Source: Lachnospiraceae bacterium (GTDB taxonomy: Bacteria > Bacillota > Clostridia > Lachnospirales > Lachnospiraceae). From it: a stretch of DNA of 58,242 bases. The position numbers and the translations under genes are program-made. The notes beneath the pieces are model-generated. The model made no database searches, had not been told where the DNA came from, and saw nothing but the letters and a program-made list of their open reading frames with translations. The stretch spans positions 1 to 58,242 of the forward strand of contig SVDE01000003.1 in assembly GCA_015057955.1 (NCBI GenBank), written 5' to 3'. Position 1 is the stretch's first letter. Each line of letters opens with the position of its first letter. Shown here one piece after another: positions 8,132 through 16,054 of this stretch.

Positions 8132-9923
8132 AGAATTCCACTACGGCCTGCGCCGCAGCGCTGTTCATTCCCTCTACTTCCATCAGTTCCTCAACGGATG
8201 CTTCCTTCAGCTTATCGAGCGATCTGAAGTGCCGCGTAAGTGCAAGCCTCCTCTTCGGTCCGATGCCCGGGATGTCATCAAGGATCGACCTCACCTGTCC
8301 CTTGCTCCTGAGGCTCTTATGATACTCTATCGCGAACCGGTGGGTCTCATCCTGTATCCTGGTGATCAGCCTGAACGGCTCGGCAGCCCTGTCCATCTCA
8401 TATTCACGGTTGCTGTAGATCAGTCCTCTTGTTCTGTGCCTGTCGTCCTTGATCATTCCGCACACCGGTATGTCAAGGTCCGGTCCCAGAGCATCCAGCA
8501 CCGCGCTCACCTGTCCCTTTCCTCCGTCTATGAGCAGAAGATCCGGTTTTGGCCATTCCTCATGCGAAAACCGCCTCTTAAGGACCTCTGCCATGCTGGC
8601 ATAATCGTCAGGTCCGGTCACTGTCTTTATCTTAAACTTCCTGTAATCGTTCTTCTTCGGTCGTCCGTCCTCGAATACGACCATCGAGCCGACGCTCTCA
8701 TAACCTGCGGTGTTTGAGATATCATAAGACTCGATGCGCTTTGCGTAATTGATCCCGAGCATCCTTGATATCTCGGTTACCGCTCCTTTGGTCCGCATCT
8801 CCTCTCTTTTTGCCTTCTCTTTGTCCTGGCTCAGTGCTATGCGGGCATTCTCCTCGGCGAGCTCAACCATCTTCTCCTTTTTGCCCTTCACAGGATTGCA
8901 GATCGATACCTTATGGCCGGCCTTCGCAGCGAGCCAGTTCTCTATGGCTTCCTGATCATCTATCTTCTCGGGGAGATGTATCTCTGCCGGAAGGAACGGG
9001 GTTCCTGCGTAATACTGTTTTACAAAGCTTGAGATGATCTCATCCCTGCCCTCATCAGGCGCAACGGTCAGATAGAACAGCTCTCTGTCTATCAGCTTTC
9101 CGTTTCTTATGAAGAAAACCTGCATGATGGCGTCGAATCCGTTGACCGCCAGGCCGAGAACATCCCTGTTGTTTCCGGGATCGTATTCCATCTTCTGTTT
9201 CTGGCTGATCGTCTGTGCCGATATGAGCAGTTCCTTTAACTGACCTGCCTTTTCGTATTCCATCCGCTCCGAAGCGGCGTACATCTCTTCCTTCAGATGA
9301 TCCGTCAGCTCCTGATGGTTTCCTTCAAGAAACCGCCTAACCTTAGCTATCCTCTCACCATACTCCTCTGCTGAAACTTCTCCTGTGCATATGCCGCTGC
9401 AGCGTCCTATGTGGTAATTAAGGCACGGTCTTTCCTTCCCTATGTCTCTTGGGAACACTCTGCTGCAGGTCCTGAGCTTATACACCTGCCTGAGCAGTTC
9501 TATCACGCTCTTTACATCCGTTCCCGTCGGATAAGGACCGTAATACTTGTCCCTGTCCTTTTTGACCTTTCTGGTCAGTACCAGCCTCGGATATTCTTCG
9601 CTGACGGTAAGCTTAATATAAGGATAAGTCTTGTCATCCTTGAGCATGGTGTTATACCGCGGCCTGTTCTCCTTTATGAGGTTATTCTCGAGGATCAGCG
9701 CCTCCACCTCGGAGTCGGTCACGATATATTCGAACCATGATATCAGCGATACCATTTTCTCGATCTTAGGCGAGCGGGACCTGCCCTTGTCGAAGTACTG
9801 CTTTACCCTGTTCTTCAGTATTTTAGCCTTCCCGATGTAAATGATCTCATCCCGGTCGTTATGCATCAGATAAACGCCGGGTTTCGCGGGAAGTTTCTTC
9901 AGTTCTTCATGTATGTCAAACAT
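8118..9923 (-). CDS. uvrC: Excinuclease ABC subunit C
   Basis: Makes the dual incisions of nucleotide excision repair together with UvrA and UvrB. Domains in order: N-terminal GIY-YIG nuclease (PGVYLMHND and IYIGKAK, residues 15-60), cysteine-containing linker near 170, UVR motif binding UvrB (MEYEKAGQLKELL, about 215), RNase H-like endonuclease domain (LLIDGGKGQ near 465), and a C-terminal double helix-hairpin-helix (IPGIGPKRR to the end). The length of 601 is normal. The ATG has no well-spaced Shine-Dalgarno and sits 6 bases after a promoter -10 element, so the message may be leaderless. Confidence 0.97.
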   Translation of the reverse strand: MFDIHEELKKLPAKPGVYLMHNDRDEIIYIGKAKILKNRVKQYFDKGRSRSPKIEKMVSLISWFEYIVTDSEVEALILENNLIKENRPRYNTMLKDDKTYPYIKLTVSEEYPRLVLTRKVKKDRDKYYGPYPTGTDVKSVIELLRQVYKLRTCSRVFPRDIGKERPCLNYHIGRCSGICTGEVSAEEYGERIAKVRRFLEGNHQELTDHLKEEMYAASERMEYEKAGQLKELLISAQTISQKQKMEYDPGNNRDVLGLAVNGFDAIMQVFFIRNGKLIDRELFYLTVAPDEGRDEIISSFVKQYYAGTPFLPAEIHLPEKIDDQEAIENWLAAKAGHKVSICNPVKGKKEKMVELAEENARIALSQDKEKAKREEMRTKGAVTEISRMLGINYAKRIESYDISNTAGYESVGSMVVFEDGRPKKNDYRKFKIKTVTGPDDYASMAEVLKRRFSHEEWPKPDLLLIDGGKGQVSAVLDALGPDLDIPVCGMIKDDRHRTRGLIYSNREYEMDRAAEPFRLITRIQDETHRFAIEYHKSLRSKGQVRSILDDIPGIGPKRRLALTRHFRSLDKLKEASVEELMEVEGMNSAAAQAVVEFFASK

Positions 9924-9929
9924 ATCCTA

Positions 9930-9958
9930 ATCGTACAGCCTGACGGATAGAAAATCAA
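9930..9958 (-). promoter_or_regulatory. uvrC promoter, -10 element next to the start codon
   Basis: Minus strand TTGATT (9953-9958), 17-base spacer, TACGAT (9930-9935). Only six bases separate the -10 hexamer from the ATG, so +1 would fall at or next to the start codon. Confidence 0.5.
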
Positions 9959-9965
9959 ACTTTTA

Positions 9966-9994
9966 TCCACAGCAATTTATATTTATGCTATAAT
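9966..9994 (+). promoter_or_regulatory. Sortase promoter, extended -10 next to the start codon
   Basis: Plus strand TCCACA (9966-9971), 17-base spacer ending TGC, TATAAT (9989-9994). The extended TGn-TATAAT is a strong match. The ATG at 10001 follows after six bases and no Shine-Dalgarno is present, so +1 would coincide with the start codon. Confidence 0.6.
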
Positions 9995-10000
9995 CCCAGC

Positions 10001-10954
10001 ATGAATAAGAGCCTTGATGAAAATGCCGGTAACGGCAGCATAAAGAAAAAGAAACGGTCCAGTGCACTGTTTATCATTCTGATAGTCCTTGCTGCAGGCG
10101 TATTCTGCTTTGCGGGATACAAACTGATAGGGATATTAGGCAATTATAAACAGTCTGAAGATTCATATGATAACATCAGGGATGTGGTACAGGAAACCGG
10201 CACCAACGCATATGCGCAGTCAGACCCTGATGCTATTGATTATGAACCTTTTGACTATGACTTATCCAATCGTGCAGGTATCGAATATGAGGATGAATAC
10301 GACGAAGGAATAACCTATGATTATAAGGCGCTGCTTGCGATCAATCCGGATACCATCGGCTACATAAAGGCAAGAGGCGAAGGAAAGATCGTTGATTATC
10401 CGGTTGTTCAGGCCAAGGACAATGATTATTACATGGATCATCTGTTTGACAGAACGGTAAATGCTGCCGGAAGCATCTTCATGGACTTTAACTGCATAAG
10501 GCGCTTCAGTTCTGAATACAGTATTCTCTATGGCCACAATATGGCATCAGGAAGCCGGATGTTCGGCTATCTGAAGCAGTATGAGAACGAACAGTATCAC
10601 AACTCCCATCTGGAGTATGATATCTTCACTCCCTATGCGCATTATGTTTATAAAGTGATTGCTGCATACAAGAGCGACACAAACGATCTTGCCTACAGTG
10701 CTCCTGTCCTTTTTAATTACGGTTCCATGTCACCCGAGTCAAGGATTGCCGGGCTTAAAGAACTTGCGGAGCATGCCATATCTCTAGGGAAATACAGAAC
10801 CGGATATGATGTGAATGAAATAGGAAAAAGGTCCCATTTTATCGCGTTATCAACATGCTACGGAGATTATTCCGACCCCAGCAGGTTCATAGTACTGCTC
10901 TCCAGAGACCGTATCGTGATCCCGAGACCGGAAACAGAAAAAACCTCGAAATAG
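10001..10954 (+). CDS. Class B sortase
   Basis: Membrane-anchored cysteine transpeptidase that joins surface proteins or pilins to peptidoglycan. A lysine-rich cytoplasmic N-terminus is followed by one transmembrane helix (about 22-45), an acidic linker (50-105), and the sortase barrel. The catalytic triad is visible: H179 in YGHNM, C286 in LSTC and R295 in SRFIV. The inserted helical region before the Cys is typical of class B. No sorted substrate gene is adjacent, so the substrate is unknown. It diverges from uvrC. The message is predicted to be leaderless because the promoter abuts the ATG and no ribosome binding site is seen. Confidence 0.93.
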   Translation: MNKSLDENAGNGSIKKKKRSSALFIILIVLAAGVFCFAGYKLIGILGNYKQSEDSYDNIRDVVQETGTNAYAQSDPDAIDYEPFDYDLSNRAGIEYEDEYDEGITYDYKALLAINPDTIGYIKARGEGKIVDYPVVQAKDNDYYMDHLFDRTVNAAGSIFMDFNCIRRFSSEYSILYGHNMASGSRMFGYLKQYENEQYHNSHLEYDIFTPYAHYVYKVIAAYKSDTNDLAYSAPVLFNYGSMSPESRIAGLKELAEHAISLGKYRTGYDVNEIGKRSHFIALSTCYGDYSDPSRFIVLLSRDRIVIPRPETEKTSK

Positions 10955-10956
10955 AA

Positions 10957-10989
10957 GAACTGCTCCGGAACACGGCTCCGGAGCAGTTC
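10957..10989. terminator. Bidirectional hairpin terminator
   Basis: Perfect 13-bp stem (GAACTGCTCCGGA and its complement) with a 7-base loop, followed on the plus strand by TTTATTT. It lies between the convergent sortase and aminotransferase genes. Confidence 0.88.
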
Positions 10990-10998
10990 TTTATTTGC

Positions 10999-12192
10999 CT
11001 ATCTATATTCTTCTGCAAGCTGTTCAAACAGTGGAAGCGCCCTCTCTATTGTATCCCTTGCCACACAGTATGCTATCCTTACATATCCCGGGCAGCAGAA
11101 TGCCGATCCCGGTGACAGGAGCATGTGATACTTGTTTTTCGCGCGCTCGGAGAATTCTCTGTCGTCTTCTGTCGGCGTCTTCACAAACAGGTAGAAGGCT
11201 CCATCAGGACGCACATATTCGAGTCCTGCCTTGTCCAGTCCCGCCATCAGTATTTTCCTGTTGGTATCATATACGCTGACGTCCGTAAACTTATCCAGAA
11301 CCTTTACTATGGCTTTTTGCTGCAGTGAAGGCTCGTTAACACATCCCAGGACCCTTATCGCTATGCCAAGTCCGGTGCTTATGCGGTCTGCTTCATCAGC
11401 ATCGGGAGAGACGGCAAGATATCCTATCCTCTCGCCCGGCACTGACATTGCCTTGCTGAACGAATATGCCATCAGGGTATTTCTGTAATATCCGGCGATA
11501 AACGGAACCTGCACTCCGTCATATACCAGCTCCCTGTAAGGCTCATCAGTGATCAGATATATGGAATGTCCGTATTTCTTCTGCGCCTCTTCCAGTACGG
11601 CCGCGATCTCCTTTATGGCATCCTCGCTGTAAACGATGCCTGTGGGATTGTTGGGGTTATTGATGATGACTGCCTTTGTTCTTTCATTTAAGGCGTTCCT
11701 GAATTCCTCCGGATCCGGTATGAATGTGGGAGGATTGGGAGGGACTACTGTCGTAACTGCTCCGAAATTGGAGATATAATTTCCGTACTCAAGGAAATAA
11801 GGGGCAAAAACCACTACCTCATCGCCCGGGTCTGTAAGTACTTTTAGAGCCGCGACGATGGCATTTGCCGCCCCTACCGTCATGGCTATGTCCTTGAACC
11901 CGTAATGGCTTCCGAATCTCTTATTCAGATCATCAGCTATGGCTGCTCTTGTCTCTTCATATCCCGCATTGCTCATGTAGCTATGCAGTGAAAATGAATC
12001 ATTTTCATCAAGGACCTGCCTTATCGCATCGTTAAACTCGGGAGGTGTCGGTGTGCTTGGATTTCCGAGGCTGAAATCAAACACATTTTCCTTTCCGTAT
12101 TTGACGGCCATCTGCTTTCCTTCCTCGAACATTGTCCTCAGGACCGAACTGTTTGCCATCAGCTTTTCCATGGCTTTTGATATTGCGCTCAT
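10999..12192 (-). CDS. PLP-dependent aminotransferase, class I/II
   Basis: A 397-residue fold-type I aminotransferase, probably acting on aspartate, alanine or aromatic amino acids with 2-oxoglutarate. Visible features are the NPNNPTG substrate-binding motif, the DEPYREL block, the PLP lysine in YSFSKAMSVPGERIGYLA and the C-terminal arginine region (PGYVRIAYC). The start at 12190-12192 was chosen because AGAGGA precedes it and MSAISKAMEKL fits family N-termini; an upstream in-frame ATG would add a Lys-rich tail. It is monocistronic, between a terminator and a divergent lipoprotein gene. The exact substrate cannot be read from sequence. Confidence 0.88.
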   Translation of the reverse strand: MSAISKAMEKLMANSSVLRTMFEEGKQMAVKYGKENVFDFSLGNPSTPTPPEFNDAIRQVLDENDSFSLHSYMSNAGYEETRAAIADDLNKRFGSHYGFKDIAMTVGAANAIVAALKVLTDPGDEVVVFAPYFLEYGNYISNFGAVTTVVPPNPPTFIPDPEEFRNALNERTKAVIINNPNNPTGIVYSEDAIKEIAAVLEEAQKKYGHSIYLITDEPYRELVYDGVQVPFIAGYYRNTLMAYSFSKAMSVPGERIGYLAVSPDADEADRISTGLGIAIRVLGCVNEPSLQQKAIVKVLDKFTDVSVYDTNRKILMAGLDKAGLEYVRPDGAFYLFVKTPTEDDREFSERAKNKYHMLLSPGSAFCCPGYVRIAYCVARDTIERALPLFEQLAEEYR

Positions 12193-12269
12193 TGTTTTCC
12201 TCTTTCTGTATGTGCTGGCTTTTTCTTTTTTAGATAATGCCACGGCTCCCGCGTCATTTCAATTTAAAG

Positions 12270-12298
12270 TTGTGATATTTAGTCGGGTATATTATAAT
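12270..12298 (+). promoter_or_regulatory. Promoter of the small lipoprotein gene
   Basis: TTGTGA (12270-12275), 17-base spacer, TATAAT (12293-12298), about 36 bases before the start codon of the lipoprotein. Confidence 0.6.
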
Positions 12299-12334
12299 TA
12301 TCATACTTTTGAGACCAGTTCTTTGGAGAGAAAA

Positions 12335-12799
12335 ATGAAAAAGATCACAGCTCTGACTGTCTTCATTTTAATAATGGTACTGTGTCTGGCATCATGCGGA
12401 AAAAAGCCTGATGCTCCCACAACTGCCGCCACAACCGGCGCCTCTGCCGAAACTGAGACTGCCGCACCGGCTACAGGAGGCGACCTCGTCGGGAACTGGA
12501 AAGAAGATGTATTCGACTCAGGCTTTACCTTCAACGCTGACGGTACCGGAACCGACACCTTCTGGGATCTGACATTTACCTATTCCATAGAAGGAAATGA
12601 AGTTCTGATCATTTATGATACTGACCTGTACGGAGCTTCAAGATATACGTATTCTGTATCAGGCGATACCCTTTCAATGACACGTATTGATGAGGAGGAA
12701 ACTTCAACATTCAATTACAAAAAGGCTGACATGCCCGAGACCACAGCTGAAACTGCTGAAAGTGAAACTGCTGAGGGTGAGACCGCAGAACAGAACTAA
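12335..12799 (+). CDS. Small lipoprotein of unknown function
   Basis: A 154-residue secreted lipoprotein. A signal peptide (1-20) ends in the lipobox LAS-C21, where diacylglycerol would be attached. A Thr/Ala/Glu-rich linker (27-45) leads to a compact beta-rich domain (about 48-130) that contains GNWKEDVFDSGFTFNADGTG, a pattern seen in small lipocalin-like or DUF5640-type extracellular domains that often begin LVGxW. The C-terminal tail is a Glu/Thr repeat (ETAE units). The start follows TTGGAGAG at good spacing. It has its own promoter and a strong terminator, so it is monocistronic. Ligand and role are unknown. Confidence 0.8.
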   Translation: MKKITALTVFILIMVLCLASCGKKPDAPTTAATTGASAETETAAPATGGDLVGNWKEDVFDSGFTFNADGTGTDTFWDLTFTYSIEGNEVLIIYDTDLYGASRYTYSVSGDTLSMTRIDEEETSTFNYKKADMPETTAETAESETAEGETAEQN

Positions 12800-12811
12800 A
12801 TCAAACCTAAG

Positions 12812-12845
12812 ACTCCCGCGGATACCGGTCCGCGGGAGTTTTTTT
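12812..12845. terminator. Hairpin terminator between convergent genes
   Basis: Stem ACTCCCGCGGA with its complement, 6-base loop, then seven T on the plus strand. It ends the lipoprotein transcript and overlaps the stop of the aldo/keto reductase on the other strand. Confidence 0.9.
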
Positions 12846-14028
12846 ATTGTCTGAAGAATTTCAGCAGCACCTTGCTGCCCACTTTATACAGCGGCGTTTC
12901 AAATCTCTTTGCCGCATTCTTTAGTTCATCTCTGATATGGAGTCCCTGCGGGCAGTGCTGTTCACATTTGCCGCAGCCTGTACACATGCCGGCATTTGAA
13001 CTTTTTTTCCTGAGGGCTGTGCACATGGCATAATCCGCAAGCGCTCTGATATAACCCTGCTCGCCAAAGCTTTCATTATACAGAGAAAATATGGTAGGTA
13101 TCGCTACTCCCTGCGGGCATGGCTGACAGTATCCGCAGCCAGTGCAGCCGACCTTCATGTTGTTGTTGATCTTTGCGATCACCCGTCTGAAGACTTCTTG
13201 GTCTCTATCAGTCAGTTCTCCTGCCTGCGCCTGACTTGCTATCCTGCAGTTCTCGTTGATCTGGGCAATGTCGTTCATCCCGGAAAGGACCACATTTACC
13301 TGCTCGTGATCCCACAGCCATCTGAGAGCCCATTCCGCAGGGCTTCTGTCAGGATCTGCCTTGGCGAATTCCGCTTTGGCGCTCTTCGGGAGCTTATCCG
13401 CAAGACGCCCGCCTCTTAACGGTTCCATTATGACAACCGGAATGCCCTTCTCATGCGCATGGTTCAGCCCGTCGATACCGGCCTGCGTTCTCTCATCCAT
13501 GTAGTTGAACTGTATCTGGCAGAAATCCCAGTCATAGCTGTCAATGATCCGGTTGAAGTTGACCGTGTCACCATGAAATGAGAATCCGACGTTTGCCACC
13601 TTGCCTTCAGCTTTTTTCTGAGAAAGCCAGGCGTCTATTCCCATGTCACAGAGCCTCTGCCAGGTCTCGACACTGGTCAGGAAATGCATCAGATAATAAT
13701 CGATATGATCTGTCTTCAGACGGGTAAGCTGCTCATTAAAGTACCGGTCCATGTCCTCGGGTTTCTTGATCAGATAATGCGGCAGTTTGGTCGCTATCTT
13801 CACGCGGTCACGCAAGCCGTTCTTATGCAGGATCTCGCCAAGGACAGCTTCGCTTCCCGGGTAAATGTATGCGGTATCAAAATAGTTGACACCCGCGTCG
13901 ATCGCAGCGAGTATCTCCTTCTCTGTCTTTTCCTTATCTATCCCCGGTCCTTTGTGGCTGAATCTCATGCATCCGTATCCGAGGATTGACAGCTTCTCAC
14001 CGTTTTTCTGGTTTTCCCTGTAATTCAT
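12844..14028 (-). CDS. Aldo/keto reductase with C-terminal 2x[4Fe-4S] ferredoxin domain
   Basis: A 394-residue fusion. The N-terminal TIM barrel carries the aldo/keto reductase tetrad (D51, Y56 in FDTAYIY; K81; H115 in LMHF). The C-terminal domain has two clusters of CxxCxxCxxxCP type: CTGCGYCQPCP and CTGCGKCEQHCP. Such fusions are common in anaerobes and probably link NAD(P)H- or ferredoxin-dependent reduction of a carbonyl; the substrate is unknown. A paralogue is at 39009-40124. The ATG follows AAGGAT. It is divergent from typA. Confidence 0.9.
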   Translation of the reverse strand: MNYRENQKNGEKLSILGYGCMRFSHKGPGIDKEKTEKEILAAIDAGVNYFDTAYIYPGSEAVLGEILHKNGLRDRVKIATKLPHYLIKKPEDMDRYFNEQLTRLKTDHIDYYLMHFLTSVETWQRLCDMGIDAWLSQKKAEGKVANVGFSFHGDTVNFNRIIDSYDWDFCQIQFNYMDERTQAGIDGLNHAHEKGIPVVIMEPLRGGRLADKLPKSAKAEFAKADPDRSPAEWALRWLWDHEQVNVVLSGMNDIAQINENCRIASQAQAGELTDRDQEVFRRVIAKINNNMKVGCTGCGYCQPCPQGVAIPTIFSLYNESFGEQGYIRALADYAMCTALRKKSSNAGMCTGCGKCEQHCPQGLHIRDELKNAAKRFETPLYKVGSKVLLKFFRQ

Positions 14029-14094
14029 AATGCAGATCCTTTATCACAGTCTTTAAATATTGTACACTTTTTCCGTGCTTATTCATCAAGAAAG

Positions 14095-14123
14095 TTTACA
14101 TTCTCAATAAAAAGTGTTAATAT
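14095..14123 (+). promoter_or_regulatory. typA promoter
   Basis: TTTACA (14095-14100), 17-base spacer, TAATAT (14118-14123). The leader to the typA start would be about 30 bases and contains AGAGGT. Confidence 0.65.
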
Positions 14124-14159
14124 TCCAAAGTTGCATACACAGTACATAAGAGGTAATTG

Positions 14160-15986
14160 ATGAATATTAAGCAGGAAAATATAAGAAACATAGCGATCAT
14201 CGCTCACGTTGACCACGGCAAGACAACTCTTGTCGATGCCATGCTCGCACAGAGCGGCGTTTTCCGTGAAGGTCAGGAAGTCGTTGAGCGTGTAATGGAC
14301 TCAAATGATCTTGAAAGGGAGCGCGGCATAACCATACTCTCCAAGAACACCGCCATTACTTACAACGGTGTAAAGATCAATATAATTGACACTCCCGGTC
14401 ATGCCGATTTCGGCGGTGAGGTCGAGCGTGTCCTCAAAATGGTAAATGGTGTCATTCTCCTTGTTGATGCATTTGAAGGCACCATGCCCCAGACCAAGTT
14501 CGTGCTCAAGAAGGCTCTTGACCTTGATCTTGACGTTATCGTCTGCATAAACAAGATCGACCGTCCCGAGTCCAGACCCGAAGCAGTCATTGATGAGGTC
14601 CTTGAGCTCATGATGGACCTGGAAGCATCAGACAGGCAGCTTGACGCTCCGATCGTATTCGCTTCAGCCAAGAAAGGATATGCCCTTAAGGATCTTGGAG
14701 ATGACCCTGTCGACCTTAAACCGCTGTTCGATACGATCATAGAGTCGATCACTCCGCCCGAAGGTGACCCCGATGCGGGAACACAGATCCTCATTTCCAC
14801 TATAGATTATAATGAATATGTCGGACGTATCGGTGTCGGCAAGGTTGACAACGGTTCCATCGCGGTCGGACAGGAGATCTTAAGGCTTAACGCCCATAAT
14901 CCTGACACCCATGAGAAAGTAAGGATCACCAAGCTCTACCAGTTTGACGGTCTGAACAAGGTCGATGTCAAGGAAGCCCATGTAGGTGACATCGTCGCGC
15001 TTTCAGGAATTGCTGACCTTCAGATAGGTGATACGATCTGCTCTCCCGAGAACAGCGAGCCGATCCCGTTCCAGAAGATCTCTGAGCCCACCATTTCCAT
15101 GAACTTCATGGTAAATGACAGCCCGCTTGCAGGACTTGAAGGCAAATACTGCACTTCCCGCCAGATCAGGGAGCGCCTCTACAGAGAGCTGAACACTGAC
15201 GTTTCTCTCAGAGTTGAGGATACCGAATCAACTGACACCTTCAAGGTCTCAGGACGCGGAGAGCTCCATCTGTCTGTCCTCATAGAGAACATGAGGCGTG
15301 AAGGATACGAGTTCGCAGTAAGCAAGGCTGAAGTCATCTACCACTACGATGAAAACGGCAAGAAACTCGAGCCCATCGAGACTGCATACATTGATGTCCC
15401 TGATGAATTTGCAGGAACGATCATCAGCATGCTCTCGGAGCGCAAAGGAACTCTGCTTGGCATGAGCACTCTTTCTGACGGTTCACAGAGGCTTGAGTTC
15501 TCCATCCCTGCAAGAGGCCTTATAGGATTCCACGGACTCTTCCTCACATCCACAAAGGGAACCGGCGTCCTGAACACCGTCTTTGACGGATATGAGCCCT
15601 ATAGAGGTGATATCGCTTACAGGAAGCAGGGATCACTGATCGCGTTTGAAGCAGGCGAATCTGTTACATACGGACTGTTCGCCGCACAGGACAGAGGAAC
15701 TCTGTTCATCGGACCGGGAGAAAAGGTCTATGCCGGAATGGTCATTGGCGAGAACGGAAAAGCGGAAGACATAGAATTGAATGTCTGCAAGACCAAACAT
15801 CTTACCAACACCCGTTCATCGTCAGCAGATGAAGCTTTGAGACTGACTCCTCCTAAGATCCTGTCACTTGAACAGGCACTGGAGTTCATAGATACTGATG
15901 AGCTTCTGGAAGTCACTCCGACAAGCCTCAGGATAAGAAAGAGGATCCTGGATTCAAGGGAGAGAAAGAGGTCTAATTTCAAATAA
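14160..15986 (+). CDS. typA: Ribosome-associated translational GTPase TypA/BipA
   Basis: A GTPase of the EF-G/LepA family that binds the 70S ribosome and supports ribosome assembly and stress adaptation. G1 is AHVDHGKTT, followed by RGITI (G2 region), DTPGHADF (G3) and NKID (G4). Domain II, the EF-G-like domain III (RGELHLSVLIENMRREG) and the TypA-specific C-terminal domain complete the usual 608 residues. The ATG at 14160 was chosen over the overlapping in-frame TTG because AGAGG lies six bases upstream. It is a single-gene unit between its own promoter and a terminator. Confidence 0.97.
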   Translation: MNIKQENIRNIAIIAHVDHGKTTLVDAMLAQSGVFREGQEVVERVMDSNDLERERGITILSKNTAITYNGVKINIIDTPGHADFGGEVERVLKMVNGVILLVDAFEGTMPQTKFVLKKALDLDLDVIVCINKIDRPESRPEAVIDEVLELMMDLEASDRQLDAPIVFASAKKGYALKDLGDDPVDLKPLFDTIIESITPPEGDPDAGTQILISTIDYNEYVGRIGVGKVDNGSIAVGQEILRLNAHNPDTHEKVRITKLYQFDGLNKVDVKEAHVGDIVALSGIADLQIGDTICSPENSEPIPFQKISEPTISMNFMVNDSPLAGLEGKYCTSRQIRERLYRELNTDVSLRVEDTESTDTFKVSGRGELHLSVLIENMRREGYEFAVSKAEVIYHYDENGKKLEPIETAYIDVPDEFAGTIISMLSERKGTLLGMSTLSDGSQRLEFSIPARGLIGFHGLFLTSTKGTGVLNTVFDGYEPYRGDIAYRKQGSLIAFEAGESVTYGLFAAQDRGTLFIGPGEKVYAGMVIGENGKAEDIELNVCKTKHLTNTRSSSADEALRLTPPKILSLEQALEFIDTDELLEVTPTSLRIRKRILDSRERKRSNFK

Positions 15987-16004
15987 ATTCTTAAGAGAAA
16001 AAAC

Positions 16005-16030
16005 GAGCCGCTGCAGATCTGCAGCGGCTC
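16005..16030. terminator. Bidirectional terminator, perfect 26-base palindrome
   Basis: A 26-base perfect inverted repeat (GAGCCGCTGC arms around AGATCT). On the minus strand it is followed by a run of six T, so it is mainly the hppA terminator; the plus strand run is weak. Confidence 0.85.
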
Positions 16031-16054
16031 TTGTCATTTCTGACTATTATTGTC

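Noticed and set aside
9963..9971. Perfect DnaA-box sequence TTATCCACA upstream of the sortase gene
   Set aside because: One or two such boxes are expected by chance in a window of this size on both strands; no cluster, no AT-rich unwinding element and no dnaA gene nearby.
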